Assembly (NCBI GenBank): GCA_963755755.1
Contig: CAVWLJ010000012.1
Span: 62,001 to 126,000, forward strand
Source: DATKNA01 sp963755755
GTDB lineage: Bacteria > Actinomycetota > Actinomycetes > Actinomycetales > Kineosporiaceae
Direction: 5' to 3'
DNA: 64,000 nucleotides
Shown here: piece after piece, positions 36,866-45,223 of the stretch
Numbering within the stretch: position 1 is the first letter of the stretch
Layout of the letters: every line of letters begins with the position of its first letter
Translations under genes and position numbers: made by a program
Notes under the pieces: generated by a model
What the model saw: only the letters and a program-made list of their open reading frames with translations
The model's database searches: none
Told to the model about the DNA's origin: nothing

Positions 36866-37627
36866 ATGGAGATCACGATCACCGAGGGTGTGGGCCACCT
36901 CGTCGTCGACGCCCGGGGCGCCCTCACGCTGCGGACCGTCCCCGACTTCCGCGACGCCGTCCTGAAGGCGTCGGCGGAGCAGCCCTGCGGCATCATCTGC
37001 GACCTGCGCCGCGCCCGCGCCACGCGCGAGGCGCTGACGATCCTGCACGTGGTCGCCGACCAGATCGTCGACTGGCCGGCCTCCGCTCTGGCCGTGGTGG
37101 CAGACGGAGCGGAGATGCTCGACCAGCTCGGGCGTCTGGGGTTGCGGCGCCGGCTGCCCGTCGTCCCCGATCGGGTCCGGGCCCTGGCCGCGCTCCGGTA
37201 CTCGCCGCGATTCCTCCGGGCCTCGATCCAGTTGCAGCCGGCGCCCGACGCACCGGCCTCGGCGCGGGCCTTCGTCCGTCGCCATCTCGAGCGTTGGCAG
37301 GCGGGGGAGGCGGTCGAACCGGCGCAGTGGGTGGTCAGTGAGCTGGTGACGAACGCCGTCATCCACGCGGGGACCCCCATGACGGTCCGGGTCTCGCTCA
37401 CCGGCAGCCGGATCGGCGTGGCCGTCGGGGACCGCGGCGACGCCCGTGACACGGGCGGCGGCCCGCAGGGTCAGGACACGGGCTGGGGCCTCACCGTCGT
37501 CGAGGAGCTCAGCCGCAGCTGGGGCGTACTCCCCAGGATGGGTGACGGCGCCGTGGTGTGGGCCGTGCTCGACGCCGACGCTCCGTTGTCGTCCGCCCTA
37601 CCCGAGCAGTTCACGACCCGTGTCTGA
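36866..37627 (+). CDS. STAS domain-HATPase (RsbW-like) fusion protein 1
   Basis: A 253-residue protein joining a STAS-like domain (about 1-105) to an anti-sigma-type histidine-kinase-like ATPase (about 115-245). The ATPase N-box is VVSELVTNAVIHAGTPMTV, and the lid/G2 region DTGWGLTVVEELSRSWGV is intact. In classical partner switching the STAS protein is phosphorylated on a Ser/Thr in DSSGL; here the same position reads ATREALTI, with no such motif. The two parts are usually separate genes. The GTG of cheB overlaps its end by eight bases, so the products are coupled. A promoter-like element (copy B) lies upstream. Confidence 0.83.
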   Translation: MEITITEGVGHLVVDARGALTLRTVPDFRDAVLKASAEQPCGIICDLRRARATREALTILHVVADQIVDWPASALAVVADGAEMLDQLGRLGLRRRLPVVPDRVRALAALRYSPRFLRASIQLQPAPDAPASARAFVRRHLERWQAGEAVEPAQWVVSELVTNAVIHAGTPMTVRVSLTGSRIGVAVGDRGDARDTGGGPQGQDTGWGLTVVEELSRSWGVLPRMGDGAVVWAVLDADAPLSSALPEQFTTRV

Positions 37628-38672
37628 GGCCGCGCCCGTCCGGGACGTCGTCGTCGTGGGCGCCTCGGCGGGCGGCGTCGAGGCGCTCACCCACTTCATC
37701 GGGGCTCTGCCACACGACCTGGCGGCGGCCGTCCTCGTCGTGCTGCACGTGCCGGCCCGGGCGCCGAGCGCGCTGGCGACGATCCTCGCCCGGCACGGTG
37801 CTCTGCCGGCCGGTACCGCGACCGAGCGGCAGGGGCTCCTCCCCGGTCACGTCCTCGTGGCGCAGCCTGACCACCATCTGGTCGTCACCGACCCCCGGCA
37901 CGCCTCGATCGTCCGCGCCCCGCGGGAGAACGGGCACCGGCCGTCGATCGACGTCCTGTTCCGGACCGCGGCGTGGCACCTCGAGGGCCGGGTCGTCGCC
38001 GTCGTCCTCTCCGGCTCCGACGACGACGGCAGCGCGGGGTGCGTCGCGGTGCGCGAGCGGGGCGGCGTCGTCCTCGTGCAGTCCGACGACGACGCGCTGT
38101 ACAGCGTGATGCCGTCGTCGGCGGCGCGGGCCGCGGGCGCCGACGTCGTCGCCGGCGCGGAGAAGCTCGCGCTGGAACTGGCGAGGATGGTCGGGCGCCG
38201 CGGGGTAAGCCATCGGCACGGCGACGACGCCCGAGAGCTCGAGGTTCTGGCCAAGGAGGCGGCCGTGGGCGAGGACCGGACGGACGCGGTGCTGGGCGCT
38301 CCGTTGGGCGCGCCGAGCGGGTTCGTCTGCCCGGACTGCAGCGGAGCGCTGTTCGTCGCCGCCGAGCGCCCGGTGCTGCGCTTCCGCTGCCGCATCGGGC
38401 ACGCGTGGACCGCGGACAGTCTCGTCGCCCAGCAGGACGTCACCGTCGAGACGGCGCTCTGGACCGCCGTCCGCACCCTGCAGGAGAAGGCGGAGCTCGC
38501 CGAGCGGCTGGCCATCCGGGCGGCCGAGGACGACCGGCCGGTCACCGCGGAGCGGTTCCGTGAGTCGGCGCGCGAGGCGCACGAGTCCGCACGCATCCTC
38601 AAGGACCTGCTGTCGTCGATGCCGCTCGACGAGGGCGAGCCGACGGGCACCGATCAGTCTCTGCGATCGTGA
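37620..38672 (+). CDS. CheB-type methylesterase without receiver domain, with C-terminal zinc-ribbon-like extension
   Basis: A 350-residue protein. The catalytic CheB domain spans about residues 5-190 with VVVGASAGGVEALTHFIGAL (nucleophile Ser), VVLHVPARAPS (His) and VVLSGSDDDGSAGC (Asp). No response-regulator domain precedes it. The C-terminus (about 225-330) has FVCPDCSGALF and RFRCRIGHAWTADSL, a CxxC/CxxxH pattern, then a helical tail. Such CheB proteins occur with CheR-PAS proteins outside flagellar chemotaxis. GTG 37620 overlaps the stop of the preceding fusion. No CheA, CheW or methyl-accepting receptor is encoded nearby, so its substrate is unclear. Confidence 0.87.
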   Translation: MSEAAPVRDVVVVGASAGGVEALTHFIGALPHDLAAAVLVVLHVPARAPSALATILARHGALPAGTATERQGLLPGHVLVAQPDHHLVVTDPRHASIVRAPRENGHRPSIDVLFRTAAWHLEGRVVAVVLSGSDDDGSAGCVAVRERGGVVLVQSDDDALYSVMPSSAARAAGADVVAGAEKLALELARMVGRRGVSHRHGDDARELEVLAKEAAVGEDRTDAVLGAPLGAPSGFVCPDCSGALFVAAERPVLRFRCRIGHAWTADSLVAQQDVTVETALWTAVRTLQEKAELAERLAIRAAEDDRPVTAERFRESAREAHESARILKDLLSSMPLDEGEPTGTDQSLRS

Positions 38673-38748
38673 CGCGTTCCACCCCGGCGGCGCCGTGTCT
38701 AGGGTGGACCCGGCAGGAACGGTGACCGGGAGAGGCGGGATCGGCCCC

Positions 38749-40630
38749 GTGGACAGCAATGATCTCGCCTTCGACGCGCTCGTGGAGTACCTGCGCAACG
38801 AGCGCGGCTTCGACTTCAGCGGGTACAAGCGGCCCAGCCTGGTCCGGCGCGTGCGCCGCCAGATGCAGCTCGTCGGCGTCGGGAGCTACGAGGAGTACCT
38901 GGACTACCTGCAGGTGCACCCGGAGGAGTTCACCGCCCTCTTCAACATGATCCTCATCAACGTCACGAGCATGTTCCGGGATCCCGACGCCTGGGAGGAC
39001 CTCGCGGGCGAGCGTCCTGCCGGAACTGCTGCGCAACCGCCCCAGCGGCCCGCTGCGGGTGTGGAGCGCGGGCTGCGCCTCGGGGGAGGAGGCGTTCAGC
39101 CTCGCGATCTGCCTCGCCGAGGCGCTCGGGCCGGAGGAGTTCCGGTCGCGCGTGAAGATCTACGCGACCGACGTCGACGAGGAGGCGCTGGCCCAGGCCC
39201 GGCAGGCCACCTACCCCGCGAGCAAGGTGGCCGACCTGCCGCCGGAGCTCCTCGAGCGGTACTTCGACCGGCAGACCGGCGAGGACCGCTACACCTTCCG
39301 CAAGGACCTGCGGCGATGCGTGATCTTCGGGCGCAACGACCTCGTGCAGGACGCCCCGATCTCCCGGATCGACCTGCTCGCCTGCCGCAACACCCTGATG
39401 TACTTCAACGCCGAGCAGCAGGAGCGGATCGTGCAGCGGCTGCACTTCGCGCTCAACCGCACCGGCGTGCTCTTCATCGGCAAGGCCGAGACCCTGTGGA
39501 GCCACGCGAACCTGTTCCAGGCGACGGACGCGCGACGCAGGTTCTTCCGGAAGGTCGTCGTGGACCCGCCGCGCGACCGTTCGTCCGAGGTGGGCGCCGG
39601 TCTGCTGGCGCCGACGTGGGAGCGTTCCGACCGCGACCGGCTGCGGGAGGAGGCCCTGCTCTCGAGCCCCGTCGCGCACATCGTCGTCGACGGCGAGGGC
39701 AACCTCGCCATGGCCAACCACCGGGCCGAGGGGCTGTTCAACCTGCGGCAGTCGGACGTCGGCCGGCCGTTCCAGGACCTCGAGCTCTCCTACCGCCCGC
39801 TCGAGCTGCGGTCCCACCTCCAGCAGGCGCTCACCGAGCGGCGATCTCTCGTCCTGCGTGACGTCGAGTGGAACCGGACCGGGGGCGAGCAGACGTACCT
39901 GGAGGTGCAGATCATCCCGCTCCTCGAGACGGGCGGGGACGGCACCTACGGCGTCTCGATCTTCGTTACGGACATCACCGCCTACCGGAGGCTGCAGCTC
40001 GAGCTCGAGTACGCCAACCGGCAGCTCGAGACCGCGTACGAGGAGCTCCATTCCACGAACGAGGAGCTGGAGACCACCAACGAGGAGCTCCAGTCGACCG
40101 TCGAGGAGCTGGAGACGACCAACGAGGAGCTCCAGTCGACCAACGAGGAGCTCGAGACGATGAACGAGGAGCTGCAGTCGATGAACGACGAGCTCCACAA
40201 CAGCAACGAGGAGCTGCGGCTGCGGACCCTCGAGGTCGGTGCGGTCAACGCGTTCATGGAGGCCGTCCTCGCCGGGCTGCGGGCGGCCGTCCTGGTGGTG
40301 GACCAGGATCAGCGGGTCCTGGTCTGGAACCGGCCCGCGGAGGACCTCTGGGGGGTGCGCCGCGAGGAGGCGGTCGGGCGGCACCTGCTCGGCCTCGACA
40401 TCGGCCTCCCGCTGGAGCGGCTCAAGCCGCTGCTCCGGGACGTCCTCGAGGGGGAGCAGCCGGGGGAGGTCCAGGAGGTGGTGCTGCCGGCGCTGAACCG
40501 GCGGGGGCGCAGCCTGGAGGTCCGGGTGACGGCGACCCCGCTGCGACGGCTCGGGAACGGCGTGACCGGAGCCATCATCGTGGTCGACCAGGACCCGTCG
40601 ACGAGCGCCCGCGACGACGTGACCTCGTGA
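38749..40630 (+). CDS. CheR methyltransferase-PAS protein with long coiled coil, frame-disrupted
   Basis: About 627 residues. The CheR N-terminal and SAM-binding domains (about 5-285) contain DFSGYKRPSLVRRVRRQMQL, VWSAGCASGEEAFSLAICLA and LLACRNTLMYFNAEQQERIV. A PAS domain follows (about 300-415). Next comes a heptad-like coiled coil of repeated NEELETTNEELQST units (about 425-480), then a second PAS domain (about 490-610). This is the known CheR-PAS architecture. The frame breaks at about 39005-39012, where one extra base separates AWEDLAGE from VLPELLRNRPSGPLR. GTG 38749 gives the normal CheR length. Confidence 0.87.
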
Positions 40631-40639
40631 CGACCTGCC

Positions 40640-40675
40640 CCATCTGGGTCGTTTGGGGGCCCGGATGCCGGGTAC
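40640..40675 (+). promoter_or_regulatory. Promoter-like element, copy C (sigma-B type)
   Basis: CCATCTGGGTCGTTT, with GTTT at 40651-40654, then 15 bases, then GGGTAC at 40670-40675. This fits the actinobacterial sigma-B-type promoter GNNT-N14-16-GGGTAY and resembles copy B upstream of the paralogous gene. It lies 31 bases before the second STAS-HATPase gene. Confidence 0.55.
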
Positions 40676-40706
40676 GGGTACCCCACGCGGATGAGCGGGG
40701 AGACGC

Positions 40707-41491
40707 ATGAAGATCACGGTCGATGACCTGAGCGGCAATCCCCGCGTCGGAGCCGTCGGATGGCTGGACCCCGGTGGCGCGGCCGATCTCAGCACCGCCC
40801 TGCTCAAGGCGGCGGCGGACAATCCCGAGGCCGTCATCTGCGACCTCGGAGGCCTCGTCTCCGATGCCGCCGGGCTGACCGTGCTCCTCAGTGTCGCGGA
40901 CAAGATCGCCCGCTGGCCCTCGTGCCCGATCATCGTCGTGGCTCCCGGCCGAGCGGCTGCGCCTGGCCCTGGCCGGCCTGGGGATCGACCGCCGGCTGCC
41001 CGTCGTCGAGTCCCTCGCCCTGGTGCCCTCGGCCCTGGCCCGGCCTGCGGTCCCGCGCGCGACGCTGCTGCTGGCTCCCGAGCTGACCGCTCCAGCCCGG
41101 GCCCGCAGGTTCGTCCAGGAGTTCGTCCGCACCGCGATCACGGACGACGGCGGGCGAGGGGCCGGACGAGGTGCTGGTCGCCCTCGTCGTCGACGAACTC
41201 GTGACGAACGCCGTCGTGCACGCGCGGACGCCGATCCACGTCCTGCTGAGCCTGCGCGGGGCCACCCTGCGCGTGGCCGTCGCCGACCGGTCCGAGCGGG
41301 CACCGGCCGCCCGTGCGGCGCACAAGGACGACGAGAACGGGCGAGGCCTGGCGCTCGTCGCCGCGCTCTCCAACCGCTGGGGGGTGTCGGCGCGCCGCTC
41401 GGGCGGGAAAGTCGTCTGGGCCGTCCTGGACGGGACCCGGATCCCGCGCCCGGCGAGGCCCCTCGACGACCCGGGGCGGATCACGCCGTGA
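40707..41491 (+). CDS. STAS domain-HATPase (RsbW-like) fusion protein 2, frame-disrupted
   Basis: A paralogue of the fusion at 36.9 kb, about 261 residues. The STAS-like part reads VGAVGWLDPGGAADLSTALL and CDLGGLVSDAAGLTVLLSVA; the DSSGL phosphorylation motif is replaced by DAAGL. The ATPase has the N-box VVDELVTNAVVHARTPIHVL and the GRGLALVAALSNRWGV motif. Two frame shifts interrupt it, at about 40946-40951 (CCCGGCCGAG, before ERLRLALAGLG) and about 41150-41165 (GGGCGAGGGG, before PDEVLVALVVDE), each one extra base. ATG 40707 follows GGGGAGACGC. The same domain order and promoter element as protein 1 indicate duplication. Confidence 0.82.
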
Positions 41492-41553
41492 CGGGCCGCG
41501 CGGTGCCGTCGTCCCTGCACGCAAGCGGGCGCGCTGCGTGAGAGGCTCGTCGC

Positions 41554-43584
41554 ATGGCAGAGGCGACGACGGGCGACTCGGCCGGCGTCCCACAGCCGAG
41601 CGAGCCGCCTGACGCGTCGGGCGAGCCGGGCACGGAGCAGGCCGCGCCACGCGGCGGTGCCCGGATCCCGCCGCGGGCCCGTCGGCGGGGCCGGCGCCCG
41701 GTCCGCGTGGTCAGCCGGACGCTCGTCGTCGCCGCGCTCGGCGTCGTCTTCGGCGACATCGGCACCAGCCCGCTCTACGCCCTGCAGACCGTGTTCACGA
41801 TCGACAACCACGCGGTCAAGGCGACGCCGGAGGACGTCTACGGCGTCATCTCGCTCATGTTCTGGTCGATCACGCTCGTCGTCTCGGTGAAGTACATCGG
41901 CATCGTCATGCGCGCGGACAACGAGGGCGAGGGCGGCGTCATGGCCCTCGTGGCCCTCGTCCGGAGACTGCTCGGGGAGGGGCGCAGCGGGGCGCGAGCG
42001 ATCGTCCTCCTCGGCGTCCTCGGTGCCTCCCTCTTCTACGGGGACAGCCTCATCACCCCGGCCATCTCCGTGCTCTCCGCCGTCGAAGGCCTCCAGGTCG
42101 CCGCGCCCGCCCTCGCCGACGTCGTGCTGCCCGTCGCGGCGGTCATCCTCACCGCGCTGTTCCTCGTCCAGCGCTGGGGGACCGGGCGGGTCGGCTCGTT
42201 CTTCGGCCCGATCATGATCGTCTGGTTCACGGTGCTCGGCGTCGCCGGCATCGGCGGCATCCTGCGCCACCCGCAGGTCATCGCCGGCCTGCTGCCGACC
42301 TACGCGATGACCTTCGTCGTCCGGCATCCGTACATCGCATTCGTGGCCATCGGCGCCATCGTGCTCGTGATCACCGGCGCCGAAGCCCTGTACGCGGACA
42401 TGGGCCACTTCGGCCGTCCGGCGATCGCCCGTGCCTGGTTCATCTTCGTGTTCCCGGCCCTCACCCTGAACTACCTGGGCCAGGCGGCGCTCATCCTCAC
42501 CGTGCCGGGAGCGACGGCCAACCCGTTCTTCCTGCTCCTGCCCGAGTGGTCTCGGCTGCCCATGGTGGTGCTGGCGACGATGGCCACGGTGATCGCGTCA
42601 CAGGCGGTCATCTCCGGCGCGTTCTCGGTCAGCCGGCAGGCCATGCAGCTGGGCTTCCTCCCGGCGCAGACGGTCCGCCAGACGTCGAAGCACGAGGGCG
42701 GGCAGGTCTACCTGCCGGCCGTCAACGGGCTGCTCTTCGTCGGCGTCCTCGTGCTCGTCCTGGCGTTCGAGTCCTCCCAGCGGCTCGCGACGGCCTACGG
42801 CGTCGCGGTCACCGGCGCGCTGCTCATCGACACGGTCCTCATGCTCGTCGTGGCGCGGCACCTGTGGCACTGGCGGACCTGGCAGCTGGTCCTGGCCGGC
42901 GTCGTCTTCGGCGGCGTCGAGCTGGTCTACCTCGCCGGCAACCTCGTCAAGGTCACGCACGGCGGCTGGCTGCCGCTGCTCGTCGCGGCTCTCGTCTTCA
43001 CGGTCATGACGACATGGCAGGCCGGCCGCAGGATCGTCACGCGGAACCGGCAGGAGGTCGAGGGCCCGCTGCAGGAGTTCGTCAACGGGCTCCACGAACA
43101 CCCGATCACGTGCGTGCCCGGGACCGCCGTCTTCCCGCACCCGAGCAAGGACACCGTGCCCCTCGCGCTGCGGGCCAACGTCGAGCGGAACCACGTGCGG
43201 CACCAGCGGGTCGTCATCGTCTCCGCGAAGGCCGCCACGGTGCCGTACGTGCACCACGACGAGCGGTTGCAGATCGACGACCTCGGCTTCGACGACGACG
43301 GCATCTACCACGTCACGGTGCGGTACGGGTTCTCGGAGCCGCCGGACATCCCGCAGGCTCTCGAGCAGGCGCGGGACGAGGGCATGCTCGCGCCGGACGT
43401 CGACCCCGACGACGCCTCCTACTTCCTCTCCCGGGCCTCGATCCGGGCCACGCGGGCGCCCGGCATGAGCCGGTGGCGCAAGTTCCTGTTCGTCACGCTC
43501 GCGCACAACGCGGCCAACCCGGCCGAGTACTTCGGGCTCCCCGCCGACCGCACGGTGGTCATGGGGACGCACGTCGACGTCTGA
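41554..43584 (+). CDS. kup: KUP-family potassium uptake protein
   Basis: A 676-residue K+/H+ symporter of the KUP/HAK family with about twelve membrane spans. The N-terminal signature GVVFGDIGTSPLYALQTVF is clear, and YGDSLITPAISVLSAVEGLQ, ITGAEALYADMGHFG and NYLGQAALIL follow in the expected order. The C-terminal cytoplasmic domain (about 495-676) is present. A Pro/Glu-rich N-terminal extension of about 45 residues precedes the first span. The frame is intact. It ends seven bases before the stop of the convergent holin-like gene. Confidence 0.94.
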   Translation: MAEATTGDSAGVPQPSEPPDASGEPGTEQAAPRGGARIPPRARRRGRRPVRVVSRTLVVAALGVVFGDIGTSPLYALQTVFTIDNHAVKATPEDVYGVISLMFWSITLVVSVKYIGIVMRADNEGEGGVMALVALVRRLLGEGRSGARAIVLLGVLGASLFYGDSLITPAISVLSAVEGLQVAAPALADVVLPVAAVILTALFLVQRWGTGRVGSFFGPIMIVWFTVLGVAGIGGILRHPQVIAGLLPTYAMTFVVRHPYIAFVAIGAIVLVITGAEALYADMGHFGRPAIARAWFIFVFPALTLNYLGQAALILTVPGATANPFFLLLPEWSRLPMVVLATMATVIASQAVISGAFSVSRQAMQLGFLPAQTVRQTSKHEGGQVYLPAVNGLLFVGVLVLVLAFESSQRLATAYGVAVTGALLIDTVLMLVVARHLWHWRTWQLVLAGVVFGGVELVYLAGNLVKVTHGGWLPLLVAALVFTVMTTWQAGRRIVTRNRQEVEGPLQEFVNGLHEHPITCVPGTAVFPHPSKDTVPLALRANVERNHVRHQRVVIVSAKAATVPYVHHDERLQIDDLGFDDDGIYHVTVRYGFSEPPDIPQALEQARDEGMLAPDVDPDDASYFLSRASIRATRAPGMSRWRKFLFVTLAHNAANPAEYFGLPADRTVVMGTHVDV

Positions 43585-43590
43585 GGGACC

Positions 43591-43986
43591 TCAGGCGGTG
43601 AGCGCCCGACGTGTGATCCACTCGATGACGGCGGAGACGACGGCGACGATCGCCGCGGCGAGGAACGCCGCGCCGAAGCTGTCGATGTCGAGCTTGGAGC
43701 TGAGCGCGGCCGTGAGCCCGAGGATCGCCGTCGAGATGATCAGCGAGAACAGCCCGAGCGTGAGCACGACGAGCGGCAGCGTGAAGAGCCGCAGGATCGA
43801 CCCCAGGACGGCGTTGGCGACGCCGAAGAGGATGGCGATCCACAGGTAGGTCAGGGCGCCGCCGTACACGTGGATGCCGCTGATGAGCAGGGTCGCGATC
43901 CAGATCGCCACGGCTTCGGCGACGAAGTGCACCGCCAGGCTGACGAAGAGGCCGGGGCGTCGCCCGGCCGAAGTGGTGGTGGTCAT
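43591..43986 (-). CDS. Phage-holin-family (holin 4_2-like) membrane protein
   Basis: A 131-residue four-span membrane protein with LAVHFVAEAVAIWIATLLIS, the glycine-rich GIHVYGGALTYLWIAILFGV, and LPLVVLTLGLFSLIISTAIL. It matches chromosomal phage_holin_4_2/DUF360-type proteins, which are common in actinobacteria and not necessarily phage-derived. No other phage gene is nearby, so a lysis role is unlikely. ATG 43986 begins TTTTSAGRRPG. A strong hairpin separates it from the upstream hsp20 gene on the same strand. Confidence 0.8.
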   Translation of the reverse strand: MTTTTSAGRRPGLFVSLAVHFVAEAVAIWIATLLISGIHVYGGALTYLWIAILFGVANAVLGSILRLFTLPLVVLTLGLFSLIISTAILGLTAALSSKLDIDSFGAAFLAAAIVAVVSAVIEWITRRALTA

Positions 43987-44049
43987 GCGTCCTCCGGAGG
44001 GGCGGGGTCGGCCGCTGCGATCATCCCTCACCAGGCGACCCGGAGGGAA

Positions 44050-44092
44050 GCGCGGCGCCGGGCGGCTTCGTCCGAGCCGCCCGGCGCCGCGC
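44050..44092 (-). terminator. 18-bp perfect hairpin after hsp20
   Basis: The arms at 44050-44067 and 44075-44092 are perfectly complementary (left arm starts GCGCGGCGCC) with a 7-base loop. It lies 17 bases beyond the hsp20 stop, as expected for an intrinsic terminator of high-GC actinobacteria without a long T tract. Confidence 0.8.
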
Positions 44093-44108
44093 CGCGATCA
44101 GCGGCCGG

Positions 44109-44568
44109 TCAGGTCGTGACCTCGCCCTGCACCACGTCGCCGCCGCGGATCTGCGTGGCCCCACCGCCGGTCTCGACCGTGATCCGGCGCGGCCGGGCCT
44201 TCTCGGCCACGGGGATCGTCACCGTGAGCACGCCGGCGTCGTACGACGCCTGGATGCGCTCGACGTCGAGGCCGTCGCCGAGGTTGAGCTGCCGCAGGAA
44301 GGAGCCCGACGGGCGCTCCTGCGCGAGCCACTGCACCCCGTCGTCGGTGCGGACCGAGCGCTCCGCCCGGATCGTCAGCGTGTTCCCGTCGACGTTGATG
44401 TCGATCGACCCGGGTCCACCCCGGGCAGGTCCACCGCGACCACGAAGTGGTCGTCGACCCGGTAGAGGTCCATCGGCATCCACCGGGGTCCGCGGCCGTC
44501 GTCGTGCCGAACATCTGCCCGGCGAGGCGGTCCATCTCACGGAACGGGTCGAAGGTCAGCGCCACCAC
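44109..44568 (-). CDS. Hsp20-family small heat-shock protein, frame-disrupted
   Basis: About 154 residues of an alpha-crystallin-type chaperone that holds unfolded proteins. The N-terminus is ALTFDPFREMDRLAGQMFG. The crystallin domain includes VDDHFVVAVDLPG, SIDINVDGNTLTIRAERSV, ERPSGSFLRQLNLGDGLD and the conserved AxxxxGVLTVTIP as ASYDAGVLTVTIPVAEK. Two positions lack one base each, at about 44480-44487 (ahead of WMPMDLYRVDD) and about 44408-44415 (DPGSID). The GTG pair at 44563-44568 follows GAGGAGG. A perfect CIRCE lies about 90 bases upstream, so HrcA control is expected. It is followed by a strong terminator. Confidence 0.87.
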
Positions 44569-44659
44569 CGTCACCTCCTCGACAGGCCGGACGCCGCCCT
44601 GGCGCCCGGCGAGCAGTGCGCCACCATGTCCTTGGAGAGGATCTCCGACGGTCCCGATT

Positions 44660-44686
44660 TTAGCACTCGGCATGTGCGAGTGCTAA
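44660..44686. promoter_or_regulatory. CIRCE operator (HrcA binding site)
   Basis: TTAGCACTC-N9-GAGTGCTAA with both 9-bp arms perfect, the invariant HrcA operator. It lies between hsp20 (minus strand) and the macro-domain gene (plus strand), 17 bases ahead of the latter's start, and could repress both until heat shock. Confidence 0.95.
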
Positions 44687-44703
44687 GCCCGAGAGGGGTG
44701 GAC

Positions 44704-45222
44704 GTGCGGCTCGAAGCGGTGGGAGGAGACATCACCACGCAGCAGGTGGACGTGGTGGTCAACGCTGCCAACTCCTCCCTGCTGGGTGGCGGCGGCGTCG
44801 ACGGGGCGATCCACGCGGCGGCCGGGCCCGGCCTGCTGGAGGAGTGCCGGGAGCTGCGCCGCACCCGGTATCCGCAGGGTCTGCCGGTCGGGGAGGCCGT
44901 GGCCACCGGTGCCGGGCGGCTCCCGGCGCGCTGGGTGGTGCACACCGTCGGCCCGAACCGGCACCGCGGCCAGACCGACCCGGCACTGCTCGCCTCCTGT
45001 TTCACCCGCTCCTTGCAGGTCGCTGCGGAACTCCCCGCCCGGTCGGTGGCCTTCCCCGCGATCAGCGCGGGGGTCTACGGGTGGCCCGTCGAGGAGGTGG
45101 CGAGGGTCGCCGTGGGCGCCGTCCGGGCGGCCGCCGACGCCGGGTCGCCGGTCGAGCTGGTCCGGTTCGTGCTCTTCGGGCCGGCCGCGCTGGCCGCGTT
45201 CGAGGCGGCGCTGGGCGGTTGA
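44704..45222 (+). CDS. Macro-domain protein (O-acetyl-ADP-ribose deacetylase / ADP-ribosyl hydrolase type)
   Basis: A 172-residue macro domain. The ADP-ribose-binding pattern is VVVNAANSSLLGGGGVDGAI near residue 20, with the catalytic-loop HAAAGPGLLEECREL. The diphosphate loop is FPAISAGVYGWPVEEVARVA, and the end is VRFVLFGPAALAAFE. It resembles the YmdB/MacroD class, which deacetylates O-acetyl-ADP-ribose or removes ADP-ribose from acidic residues. I chose GTG 44704 because GAGAGGGG is well spaced from it; GTG 44698 is too close. It shares a CIRCE with divergent hsp20, suggesting heat-shock control. Confidence 0.87.
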   Translation: MRLEAVGGDITTQQVDVVVNAANSSLLGGGGVDGAIHAAAGPGLLEECRELRRTRYPQGLPVGEAVATGAGRLPARWVVHTVGPNRHRGQTDPALLASCFTRSLQVAAELPARSVAFPAISAGVYGWPVEEVARVAVGAVRAAADAGSPVELVRFVLFGPAALAAFEAALGG

Positions 45223-45223
45223 G

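Noticed and set aside
40021..40221. Repetitive GAGGAGCT-like DNA looked like a repeat array
   Set aside because: It encodes the NEELQST coiled coil of CheR-PAS; spacing is heptad-coded and there are no spacers, so it is neither CRISPR nor a mobile repeat.
43591..43986. Holin-like gene as evidence of a prophage
   Set aside because: No integrase, capsid, terminase, lysin or attachment site lies nearby, and such holin-fold proteins are common chromosomal genes in actinobacteria.
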